NCBI GenBank assembly: GCA_964036045.1 | Contig: OZ038383.1 | Location: 112,193,241 to 112,257,240, forward strand | Direction of reading: 5' to 3' | Source of the DNA: Eutreptiella sp. 'Long Island Sound 2002' | Lineage: Eukaryota > Euglenozoa > Euglenophyceae > Eutreptiales > Eutreptiaceae | DNA length: 64,000 nucleotides | Part shown: positions 1-9,486 of the stretch, piece after piece | How positions within the stretch are numbered: position 1 is the stretch's first letter | Layout of the letters: the number at the start of each line of letters is the position of its first letter | Translations under genes and position numbers: made by a program | Notes under the pieces: model-generated | What the model was told of the DNA's origin: nothing | Databases searched by the model: none | Seen by the model: only the letters and a program-made list of their open reading frames with translations

Positions 1-3000
1 AAAATGAGGTAAAGGGAGCTAAAAGGAGCTAAAGGGAGCTGAAGGGAGCTAAAGGGAGCTGAAGGGAGCTAAAGGGAGCTGAAGAGAGGTAAAGGGAGCT
101 GAAGGAATGTGAAGGGAGGTAGAGGGAGCTAAAGGGATCTAAAATGAGGTAAAGGGGGCTAAAAGGAGCTAAAGGGAGCTGAAGGGAGCTAAAGGGAGCT
201 GAAGGGAGCTAAAAGGAGCTGAAGGAATGTGAAGGGAGGTAGAGGGAGCTAAAGGGATCTAAAATGAGGTAAAGGGAGCTTAAGGGAGCTAAAGGGAGCT
301 GAAGGGAGCTAAAGGGAGCTGAAGGGAGCTAAAGGGAGCTGAAGGGAGGTAAAGGGAGCTGAAGGAATGTGAAGGGAGGTAGAGGGAGCTAAAGGGATCT
401 AAAATGAGGTAAAGGGGGCTAAAAGAAGCTAAAGGGAGCTCGAGGGAGCTAAAGGGAGCTGGAGGGGGGGAAAGGGAGCTGAAGGAATGTGAAGGGAGGT
501 AGAGGGAGCTAAAGGGATTTAAAATGAGGTAAGGGGCGCTAAAAGGAGCTAAAGGGAGCTGAAGGGAGCTAAGGGAAGCTGAAGGGAGCTAAAGGGAGCT
601 GAAGGAATGTGAAGGGGGGTAGAGGGAGCTAAAGGGTCCTAAATGAGGTAAAGGGGGCTAAAGAGAGCTGAAGGGAGCTGAAGGGAGCTAAAGGGAGCTG
701 AAGGGAGCTAAAGGGAGCTGAAGGGAGGTAAAGGGAGCTGAAGGAATGTGAAGGGAGGTAGAGGGAGCTAAAGGGATCTAAAATGAGGTAAAGGGGGCTA
801 AAAGGAGCTAAAGGGAGCTGAAGGGAGCTAAAGCGAGCTGAAGGGAGCTAAAGGGAGCTGAAGGAATGTGAAGGGAGGTAGAGGGATCTAAAGGGATCTA
901 AAATGAGGTAAAGGGGGCTAAAAGGAGCTAAAGGGAGCTGAAGGGAGCTAAAGCGAGCTGAAGGGAGCTAAAGGGAGCTGAAGGAATGTGAAGGGGGGTA
1001 GAGGGAGCTAAAGGGTCCTAAATGAGGTAAAGGGGGCTAAAGAGAGCTGAAGGGAGCTGAAGGGAGCTAAAGGGAGCTGAAGGGAGCTAAAGGGAGCTGA
1101 AGGAATGTGAAGGGAGGTAGAGGGAGCTAAAGGGATCTAAAATGAGGTAAAGGGGGCTAAAAGGAGCTAAAGGGAGCTGAAGGGAGCTAAAGCGAGCTGA
1201 AGGGAGCTAAAGGGAGCTGAAGGAATGTGAAGGGGGGTAGAGGGAGCTAAAGGGTCCTAAATGAGGTAAAGGGGGCTAAAGAGAGCTGAAGGGAGCTGAA
1301 GGGAGCTAAAGGGAGCTGAAGGGAGCTAAAGGGAGCTGAAGGGAGGTAAAGGGAGCTGAAGGAATGTGAAGGGAGGTAGAGGGAGCTAAAGGGATCTAAA
1401 ATGAGGTAAAGGGGGCTAAAAGGAGCTAAAGGGAGCTGAAGGGAGCTAAAGGGAGCTGAAGGGAGCTAAAGGGAGCTAAAGGGAGCTAAAGGGAGCTGAA
1501 GGGAGGTAAAGGGAGCTGAAGGAATGTGAAGGGAGGTAGAGGGAGCTAAAGGGATCTAAAATGAGTTAAAGGGGGCTGAAAGGAGCTAAAGGGAGCTGGA
1601 GGGAGCTAAAGGCAGCTGAAGGGAGCTAAAGGGAATTGAAGGAATGTAAAAGAAGGCAGGGGGAGCTAAAGGGATCTAAAATGAGGTAAAGGGAGCTAAA
1701 GGGAGCTGAAGGGAGCTGAAGGGAGCTGAAGGGAGCTGAAGGGAGGTAAAGGGAGCTGAAAGGGAGCTAAAGGGAGCTGAAGGGAGCTAAAAGGAGGTGA
1801 AGGGAGCTAAAGGGAGCTGAAGGAATATGAAGGGAGGTGGAGGGAGCTAAAGGGATTTAAAATGAGGTAAAGGGAGCTAAAGGGAGCTAAAGGGAGCTGG
1901 AGGGAGCTGAAGGGAGCTGAAGGGAGCTAAAGGGAGCTGAAGGGAGCTAAAGGGAGCTGAAGGAATGTGAAGGGAGGTAGAGGGAGCTAAAGGGGCCTAA
2001 AATGAGGTAAAGGGAGCTTAAGGGAGCTAAAGGGAGCTAAAGGGAGCTAAAGGGAGCTGCAGGGAGCTAAAGGGAGCTGAAGGGAGGTAAAGGGAGCTGA
2101 AGGAATGTGAAGGGAGGTAGAGGGAGCTAAAGGGATCTAAAATGAGGTAAAGGGTGCTAAAAGGAGCTAAAGGGAGCTGAAGGGAGCTAAGGGGAGCTGA
2201 AGGGAGCTAAAGGGAGCTGGAGGGGGGGAAGGGGAGCTGAAGGAATGTGAAGTGAGGTAGAGGGAGCTAAAGGGATCTAAAATGAGGTAAGCGGGGCTAA
2301 AAGGAGCTAAAGGGAGCTGAAGGGAGCTAAAGGGAGCTGAAGGGAGCTAAAGGGAGCTGAAGGAATGTGAAGGGGGGTAGAGGGAGCTAAAGGGATCTAA
2401 AATGAGGTAAAGGGGGCTAAAGAGAGCTGAAGGGAGCTGAAGGGAGCTAAAGGGAGCTGAAGGGAGCTAAAAGGAGGCTGAAGGGAGGTAAAGGGAGCTG
2501 AAGGAATGTGAAGGGAGGTAGAGGGAGCTAAAGGGATCTAAAATGAGGTAAAGGGGGCTAAAAGGAGCTAAAGAGAGCTGAAGGGAGCTAAAGGGAGCTG
2601 AAGGGAGCTAAAGGGAGATGAAGGAATGTGAAGGGAGGTAGAGGGAGCTAAAGGGATCTGAAATGAGGTAAAGGGAGCTAAAGGGAGCTAAAGGGAGCTG
2701 AAGGGAGCTAAAGGGAGCTAAAAGGAGCTGAAGGGAGCTGAAGGGAGGTAAAGGGAGCTGAAGGAATGTGAAGGGAGGTAGAGGGAGCTAAAGGGATCTA
2801 AAATGAGTTAAAGGGGGCTAAAAGGAGCTAACGGGAGCTGAAGGGAGCTAAAGGGAGCTGAAGGGAGCTAAAGGGAGCTGAAGGAATGTGAAGGGAGGTA
2901 GAGGGAGCTAAAGGGATGTAAAATGAGGTAAAGGGAGCTAAAGGGAGCTGAAGGGAGCTAAAGGGAGCTAAAGGGAGCTGAAGGGAGCTGAAGGGAGGTA

Positions 3001-6000
3001 AAGGGAGCTGAAAGGGAGCTAAAGGGAGCTGGAGGGAGCTAAAGAGAGCTGAAGGGAGCTAAAGGGAGCTGAAGGAATGTGAAGGGAGGTGGAGGGAGCT
3101 AAAGAGATCTAAAATGAGGTAAAGGGAGCTAAAGGGAGCTAAAGGAAGCTGAAGGGAGCTAAAGGGAGCTGAAGGGAGCTAAAGGGAGCTGAAGGGAGTT
3201 AAAGGGAGCTGAAGGAATGTGAAGGGAGGTAGAGGGAGCTAAAGGGATCTAAAATGAGGTAGAGGGGGCTAAAAGGAGCTAAAGGGAGCTGAAGGGAGCT
3301 AAAGGGAGCTGAAGGGAGGTAAAGGGAGCTGAAGGAATGTGAAGGGAGGTAGAGGGAGCTAAGGTGATCTAAAATGAGGTAAAGCGAGCTAAAGTGAGCT
3401 AAAGGGAGCTGAAGGGAGCTAAAGGGAGCTGAAGGGAGCTGAAGGGAGCTAAAAATAGCTCAAGGGAGCTAAAGGGAGCTGAAGGGAGTTAAAGGGAGCT
3501 GAAGGAATGTGAAGGGAGGTAGAGGGAGCTAAAGGGATCTAAAATGAGGTAGAGGGGGCTAAAAGGAGCTAAAGGGAGCTGAAGGGAGCTAAAGGGAGCT
3601 GAAGGGAGTTAGAGGGAGCTGAAGGAATGTGAAGGGAGGTAGAGGGAGCTAAAGGGATCTAAAATGAGGTAAAGGGAGCTAAAGGGAGCTGAAGGGAGCT
3701 AAAGGGAGCTAAAGGGAGCTGAAGGGAGCTGAAGGGAGGTAAAGAGAGCTGAAGGGAGCTAAAGGGAGCTGAAGGGAGCTAAAGGGAGCTGAAGGAATGT
3801 GAAGGGAGGTAGGGGGAGCTAAAGGGATCTAAAATGAGGTAAAGGGAGCTAAAGGGAGCTGAAGGGAGCTAAAGGGGGCTGAAGGGAGCTAAAGGGAGCT
3901 GAAGGGAGCTAAAGGGAGCTGGAGGGAGCTAAGGGGAGCTGAAGGGAGGTGAAGGGAGCTGTAGGAATGTGAAGGGAGGTAGAGGGAGCTAAAGGGATCT
4001 AAAATGAGGTAAAGGGGGCTAAAAGGAGCTAAAGGGTGCTGAAGGGAGCTAAAGAAAGCTGAAGGGAGCTAAAGGGAGCTGAAAGGAGGTAAAGGGAGCT
4101 GAAGGAATGTGAAGGGAGGTAGAGGGAGCTAAAGGGATCTAAAATGAGTTAAAGGGGGCTAAAAGGAGCTAAAGGGAGCTGAAGGGAGCTAAAGGGAGCT
4201 GAAGGGAGCTAAAGGGAGCTGAAGGAATGTGAAGGGAGGTAGAGGGAGCTAAAGGGATCTAAAATGAGGTAAAGGGAGCTAAAGGGAGCTGAAGGGAGCT
4301 AAAGGGAGCTAAAGGGGGCTGAAGGGAGCTGAAGGGAGGTAAAGGGAGCTGAAAGGGAGCTAAAGGGAGCTGAAGGGAGCTAAAGGGAGCTGAAGGGAGC
4401 TAAAGGGAGATGAAGGAATGTGAAGGGAGGTGGAGGGAGCTAAAGGGATCTAAAATGAGGTAAAGGGAGCTAAAGGGAGCTAAAGGGAGCTGAAGGGAGC
4501 TAAAGGGAGCTGAAGGGAGCTAAAGGGAGCTGAAGGGAGTTAAAGGGAGCTGAAGGAATGTGAAGGGAGGTAGAGGGAGCTAAAGGGATCTAAAATGAGG
4601 TAGAGGGAGCTAAAAGGAGCTAAAGGGAGCTGAAGGGAGCTAAAGGGAGCTGAAGGAAGGTAAAGGGAGCTGAAGGAATGTGAAGGGAGGTAGAGGGAGC
4701 TAAAGGGATCTAAAATGAGGTAGAGGGGGCTAAAAGGAGCTAAAGGGAGCTGAAGGGAGCTAAAGGGAGCTGAAGGGAGTTAAAGGGAGCTGAAGGAATG
4801 TGAAGGGAGGTAGAGGAAGCTAAAATGATCTAAAATGAGGTAAAGGGAGCTAAAGGGAGCTGAAGGGAGCTAAAGGGAGCTAAAGGGAGCTGAAGGGAGC
4901 TGAAGGGAGGTAAAGAGAGCTGAAGGGAGCTAAAGGGAGCTGAAGGGAGCTAAAGGGAGCTGAAGGAATGTGAAGGGAGGTAGAGGGAGCTAAAGGGATC
5001 TAAAATGAGGTAAAGGGAGCTAAAGGGAGCTGAAGGGAGCTAAAGGGAGCTGAAGGGAGCTAAAGGGAGCTGAAGGGAGCTAAAGGGAGCTGAAGGGAGC
5101 TAAGGGGAGCTGAAGGGAGGTGAAGAGAGCTGAATGAATGTGAAGGGAGGTAGAGGGAGCTAAAGGGATCTAAAATGAGGTAGAGGGGGCTAAAAGGAGC
5201 TAAAGGGAGCTGAAGGGAGCTAAAGGGAGCTGAAGGGAGTTAAAGGGAGCTGAAGGAATGTGAAGGGAGGTAGAGGGAGCTAAAGGGATCTAAAATGAGG
5301 TAAAGGGAGCTAAAGGGAGCTGAAGGGAGCTAAAGGGAGCTGAAGGGAGCTAAAGGGAGCTGAAGGGAGCTAAAGGGAGCTGAAGGGAGCTAAGGGGAGC
5401 TGAAGGGAGGTGAAGGGAGCTGAAGGAATCTGAAGGGAGGTAGAGGGAGCTAAAGGGATCTAAAATGAGGTAAAGGGGGCTAAAAGGAGCTAAAGGGTGC
5501 TGAAGGGAGCTAAAGAAAGCTGAAGGGAGCTAAAGGGAGCTGAAGGGAGCTAAAGGGAGCTGAAGGAATGTGAAGGGAGGTAGAGTGAGCTAGAGGGATC
5601 TAAAATGAGGTAAAGGGAGCTAAAGGGAGCTAAAGGGAGCTGAAGGGAGCTAAAGGGAGCTGAAGGGAGCTAAAGGGAGCTGAAGGGAGGTAAAGGGAGC
5701 TGAAGGAATGTGAAGGGAGGTAGAGGGAGCTAAAGGGATCTAAAATGAGGTAAAGGGGGCTAAAGGAAGCTAAAGGGAGCTGAAGGGAGCTAAAGGGAGC
5801 TGAAGGGAGCTAAAGGGAGCTGGAGGGGGGGAAAGGGAGCTGGAGGAATGTGAAGGGAGGTAGAGGGAGCTAAAGGGATGTAAAATGAGGTAAGGGGGGC
5901 TAAAAGGAGCTAAAGGGAGCTGAAGGGAGCTAAAGGGAGCTGAAGGGAGCTAAAGGGAGCTGAAGGAATGTGAAGGGGGGTAGAGGGAGCTAAAGGGATC

Positions 6001-6049
6001 TAAAATGAGGTAAAGGGGGCTAAAGGGAGCTGAAGGGAGCTGAAGGGAG
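1..6049. repeat. 10-bp purine-rich satellite with ~120-140-bp higher-order unit, array 1
   Basis: The whole stretch is a tandem array of 10-bp units, mostly AAAGGGAGCT alternating with GAAGGGAGCT. A landmark string (GAAGGAATGT, GAAGGGAGGT, AGAGGGAGCT, then AAAGGGATCT and AAAATGAGGT) recurs about every 120-140 bp, for example near 103, 221, 361, 481, 601, 740, 860 and 980, which defines a higher-order unit. One strand is almost all purine except for the CT of each AGCT, so AluI-type sites recur at about 10-bp spacing. No coding potential is seen. The last five bases, GGGAG at 6045-6049, form the left target-site duplication of the first LTR element. Confidence 0.97.
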
Positions 6050-6582
6050 TGTAAGTGCGGCTAACCCCCATCTGCTCAGATTTTAGCAGATCTGCCCCAC
6101 ATTGGCTACATTTTGGCCATTTTCACTGCTTCGGCGGAATCGCCGCCTCGCAGCTCAGTCTCAGGATCAGACCTATATATTTCTGATATGCCGGATCTGA
6201 TTCCGCGGTCCATTCTCCGTAAATCCGCCGCGTTCTGATCTTTTGCCTGGAATCGCCATTTGCCGCTGACGCGCGCTCGCGGGCCAGATCGGCCAAATAT
6301 TTTTCACAATCGGATTTATTTAAATCTTTTTAGATAGTTTTGGACACTCGGATGTGCTCAGAATAATCCGCATCAATTTTCTTCATAGACTGGGATTTTC
6401 TGCCGGATAACAATCAGCATGGATCTTTCTTCCGTTGTTGCTGCTCTCGCCTCCGTTGGTGTCCGTGTATCCGGTTCTACCCCCAACAGCAGCGTTCAGG
6501 TCGACTCCTCGCGTGCCTGCCCCACTGGTCTTGCCGGCCCCGAGCCCTCCGGCACCTTCCACGACCCAGGGCAGCACTTTCA
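6050..6582 (+). repeat. 5' LTR of copy 1
   Basis: A 533-bp direct repeat of 16482-17014. It starts TGTAAGTGCG and ends GCACTTTCA. It carries a TATA-like box at about 6174-6181 and also the Gag start codon at 6419, so the last 164 bp of the LTR are coding. LTR boundaries are fixed by the TG/CA ends, the adjacent primer site and the flanking GGGAG duplication. Confidence 0.95.
6174..6181 (+). promoter_or_regulatory. TATA-like box in LTR (U3 promoter)
   Basis: TATATATT follows GGATCAGACC in the LTR and is preserved in all four LTRs of the window. If it works as a TATA box, the transcript would start near 6205, which leaves about 215 nt of leader before the Gag ATG at 6419. The role is inferred from sequence and position only. 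Confidence 0.5.
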
Positions 6583-9103
6583 TGGTAGCAGAGGCTACCT
6601 GAATGTTGTTCCTTTGGTGTCCCAACCACAGCCCGCTCCCCAGTACGGCCCCGTAGACTCCGCCGCTTCTGGAGAAGTAACGATTACACTGCCTTGGTGC
6701 TGCGCGAACGAGGCCTTGAGAGGAATGCCTTGCGCGAGTCCAAGCTGCCCAAGAAGGGCACAAATCAGCAGCTGTGGGGACCCAAATTACCACAATCCCA
6801 GTCGAAATTGGCCATCGAGCAGCTGGAATCCGCCAGCCTACGGCGATGGCAACGCTCCGGTAGACCTTACGGAGCTGGCAGGTACCAACATTCCTTACCA
6901 ATGTCCAACATTTGAGACCACGGCCGCCGATCTTGACGACATTGAGATGGGTGGTCCAGGTCAGGTACCTAGCTATAATCGACCAGCCTCTTGGGCACAA
7001 TGGGACGACCATTTGTCCCTGGAAGTGACCCGTAACCTTGAGGCCCTTGAGGCCCTTTGTCTATTAGCCACGTCTAAGCTGATCGGACAAGAAAGAATCG
7101 CCTCTGATTTTTTAATGGATTATTTTTTCCTCCTTCAGGACGAAATTAATACCAGGATGTGGTGGCGTTCTCAAGAAGATGACTCTTTTGCCATTTCTTT
7201 GCAGATCTGGAAGGCAAGCCCCTTCCCGAAGGAGAAGGGCACGGCACCTGTTCCGGGGCCCTCCGCCCCTCATCCCCCTGTTTCCATCCGCGACGATCTA
7301 GCCGCCGCGGTCGAGGAGGGAATTTTAGAGGCGGCCAGGCAGGCAAGCCTGGAAATTAGGGCTGAAGGAGCTCCTCAAGTGGACCCCTGGCTGCGGACCA
7401 CCGAGATCAGCGGTCCGACAGCCTGCTCAGGCCCTTCAGGAGACGGTATGTACTGTCCTGCCGACTGTTCCTGCAGATTCCAGCGAGATACTGCGCTCCA
7501 ATTGCTCAAAGATCAAATGCAACTCATCATTCAAACGCTGGGAATTAAAGATCTTTTCAAGACGCACATGCGGTCTGAGGGCGCCTCATCGGTGGAACAA
7601 GCAACAGAGCCCTCGGAGGAGGCGACAGAAATTTTTTCAATTGCTCCTTCGGTGGACTCCAAGACCACCGACGCAAGGATCAGCAGGACCAAGCTAAAGG
7701 AAAGGGTTAAAATCTCTCGTTCTGAGAGTAGGACGGCGAAGGCTAGGACTGAGGCTCAGAATGCCAAGCGAACTGCCTCCCGTACTGCCCCTCCTGCTGC
7801 TGATTCCAATGCCTTAGCCCAGCTGTTGCTCGCCCAGACCCTCGCCGGAGCTGGTGTGGCGAATGATGCCGCCAAGGTGTCTGCCATTACGGCCGGTGTT
7901 GGGCTGGATTCGCTTCTTAATCCTACTTCATTGCGACTTCGTCAGGTTGCCAAGCAACCGAAGTATAATGGAAACCCCCGACGTTGGCCTCAGTTCCAAC
8001 GGGAATTTAAATTGTGGGTTAAGACTCAAAAACTCCAAGATGATCAGTTCCTGATGGCCCTCTTGGACTGCCTTGAGGGAGCGCCGGCCAACACTTGGCT
8101 CAGGACCTGGAGTGATCGTGAGGATACAAGTTCCCCCCTTACCTTTGATGAGGTGTGGGAACAGTTGGAGGTACGTGGATCCCGGCTGCCAGAGGACCAT
8201 TACCACCAAATGTTGAAGAATTTTCCTTCATTCTCGCGATGAATCTTGCACGAAGTGCAAGACAAAAGACAGCGCTTCTGGAATTTAGTGGAAGAATCTG
8301 AACATTCAGGCGAAAAATTTTCTAGTGCCGAGCTGAAAAATCTGATTTTTGACAAGATCCCCTCAGAAACCGCCGCCACCCTTCGGAACAAACAGTCCGA
8401 AGAAAAGGTCAAGACCTGGTGGGCGGAGGTCGAAGGCTTCGATGCCTGGGCCAACAGGTTTACCGTCAGGGAGGCACTTCAAAAGTGTTCCCCCACGTCG
8501 TTTTCCAAAGTGAAATTCACTGAAAACACGTGGAAAATCAAGTTTAATGAACACGAGGATCGGGACTTGTTTGTCCAGGTCCTCAACAGGGGAGTGAGTT
8601 TCCATGGCCATCGCCTGAAGGCCAAGAACTGGGTATTTTCGTTCACCCCGAAGGAACTCTGGGAAGAGGTTGAGCGGCTCGCCGACGCCGCTAATCAGAA
8701 TTTCCATGAGGGTCTGGGGGGAAACAAGAATACCCAGCAAAACACCCAAAATGGGGCCCAAAAGGGCAACAAAAAGGTGAATGACACCCGGAATGTTCAG
8801 GATCACTGTAGCATCTGCCTTCTTTTAGGTTCTACGAACCGAGCTAAGACGCAATCTACTGGTAATCACCGATGGTCTCCTTACGATCACAAGGTGATTG
8901 GTGAAAATATCAGTAATCCGCAGAATTCAGACAGGAATGACAGACAGGTGCATGGTGGGAAGGCTGGAAAAGGGAATCCGACCCCCTCCGGTGGAAACAA
9001 AAATACTGGAGGCCCTGGCGGGTCCCAAGGCACAGGAAATCGGACTCCATCCGGCTCCGGCGGGGAGCCGAACGGCCAGAAGAATCCCAATAGCAGCGCC
9101 TGA
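6419..9103 (+). pseudogene. gag: Gag polyprotein, copy 1 (one extra internal stop)
   Basis: Structural Gag of the Ty3-type element. The ATG at 6419 has a good context (A at -3, G at +4) and lies inside the 5' LTR. The frame runs through the primer site to a TGA at 9101, 894 codons in all, which is long for a Ty3 Gag. The N-terminal third is Pro/Ser-rich. A Lys/Arg-rich Ala stretch lies around residues 420-460. Residues of about 510-590 look like a retrotransposon capsid domain (YNGNPRRWPQFQREF, then LLDCLEGAPANTWL). Near the end, CSIC followed by HRW and PYDH resembles a zinc knuckle, but its third Cys is Ser here and Cys in copy 2. A TGA at 8240-8242 replaces a TTA Leu codon of copy 2, so the gene is broken. 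Confidence 0.85.
6583..6593 (+). other. Primer-binding site (initiator tRNA-Met type), copy 1
   Basis: TGGTAGCAGAG begins at the base after the LTR's terminal CA. It resembles the common retrotransposon primer site for initiator tRNA-Met (TGGTATCAGAG) with one difference. It lies inside the open Gag reading frame, so primer site and coding sequence coincide here. Confidence 0.8.
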
Positions 9104-9448
9104 GGCGGAAATCGAAATCCAGGCCAAACCCCTCAATCCGGTACAAACAAGGGAAATGCTCCAGGATCCCAGGGTAAAGGTAAGGGAAATCCTTCTGGGA
9201 CCCCTTTCTCTGGTAAGGGCAGAGGGCGTGGCGACGGTGGAGGTCCATCATCCGGCGGCCGTGGCCGTGGACGTGGAAAGGGCAACCATCGTGTGGATCA
9301 GGTCTCAGGTGCAGATCAGGTGTCCGATGCGGATCGAGATTACGTTGAAAATGCCTTGAATCCAGCAGATGATCCGTTCCAAGATGAGTGGGTCGACAAA
9401 TCAGGGTGTGTTCACAATGTTAACGCAGTCACTGGAGGTCAGAACGCC
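9104..9448 (+). CDS. Gly/Arg-rich Gag extension between two in-frame stops, copy 1
   Basis: There are 115 open codons in the Gag frame between the TGA at 9101 and the TAG at 9449. The product is rich in Gly, Pro, Lys and Arg, with repeated GRGRG and GKGKG, so it looks like a nucleocapsid-type RNA-binding tail. It then becomes acidic (DADRDYVENALN). It has no ATG, so it could only be made by readthrough of the TGA. The same layout, including both stops, is present in copy 2. The stop lies in the loop of a very short CGCC-TGA-GGCG inverted repeat (9097-9107), whose relevance is unknown. Its translation is an inference. Confidence 0.55.
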
Positions 9449-9486
9449 TAGGGGAGCCACAAAAATCGCCCCTCCCCAGGCGATTT
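9449..9486 (+). promoter_or_regulatory. Gag-Pol TAG stop with overlapping stem-loops (possible readthrough pseudoknot), copy 1
   Basis: The TAG at 9449-9451 is followed by two competing or interlocking stems. AAATCGCC at 9463-9470 pairs perfectly with GGCGATTT at 9479-9486 around an 8-nt loop, starting 11 nt after the stop. The loop contains CTCCCC (9472-9477), which is complementary to GGGGAG at 9451-9456. Together they have the connectivity of an H-type pseudoknot, although the 1-nt last loop would strain a full 6-bp second stem. Murine leukaemia virus uses UAG plus a downstream pseudoknot for Gag-Pol, so this is a plausible readthrough signal. Copy 2 has one change here that leaves both stems intact. 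Confidence 0.5.

Noticed and set aside
6383-7012. 209-codon - strand ORF opposite the start of Gag (also 19983-20612)
   Set aside because: It is the antisense of the LTR and Gag coding sequence and has no domain features.
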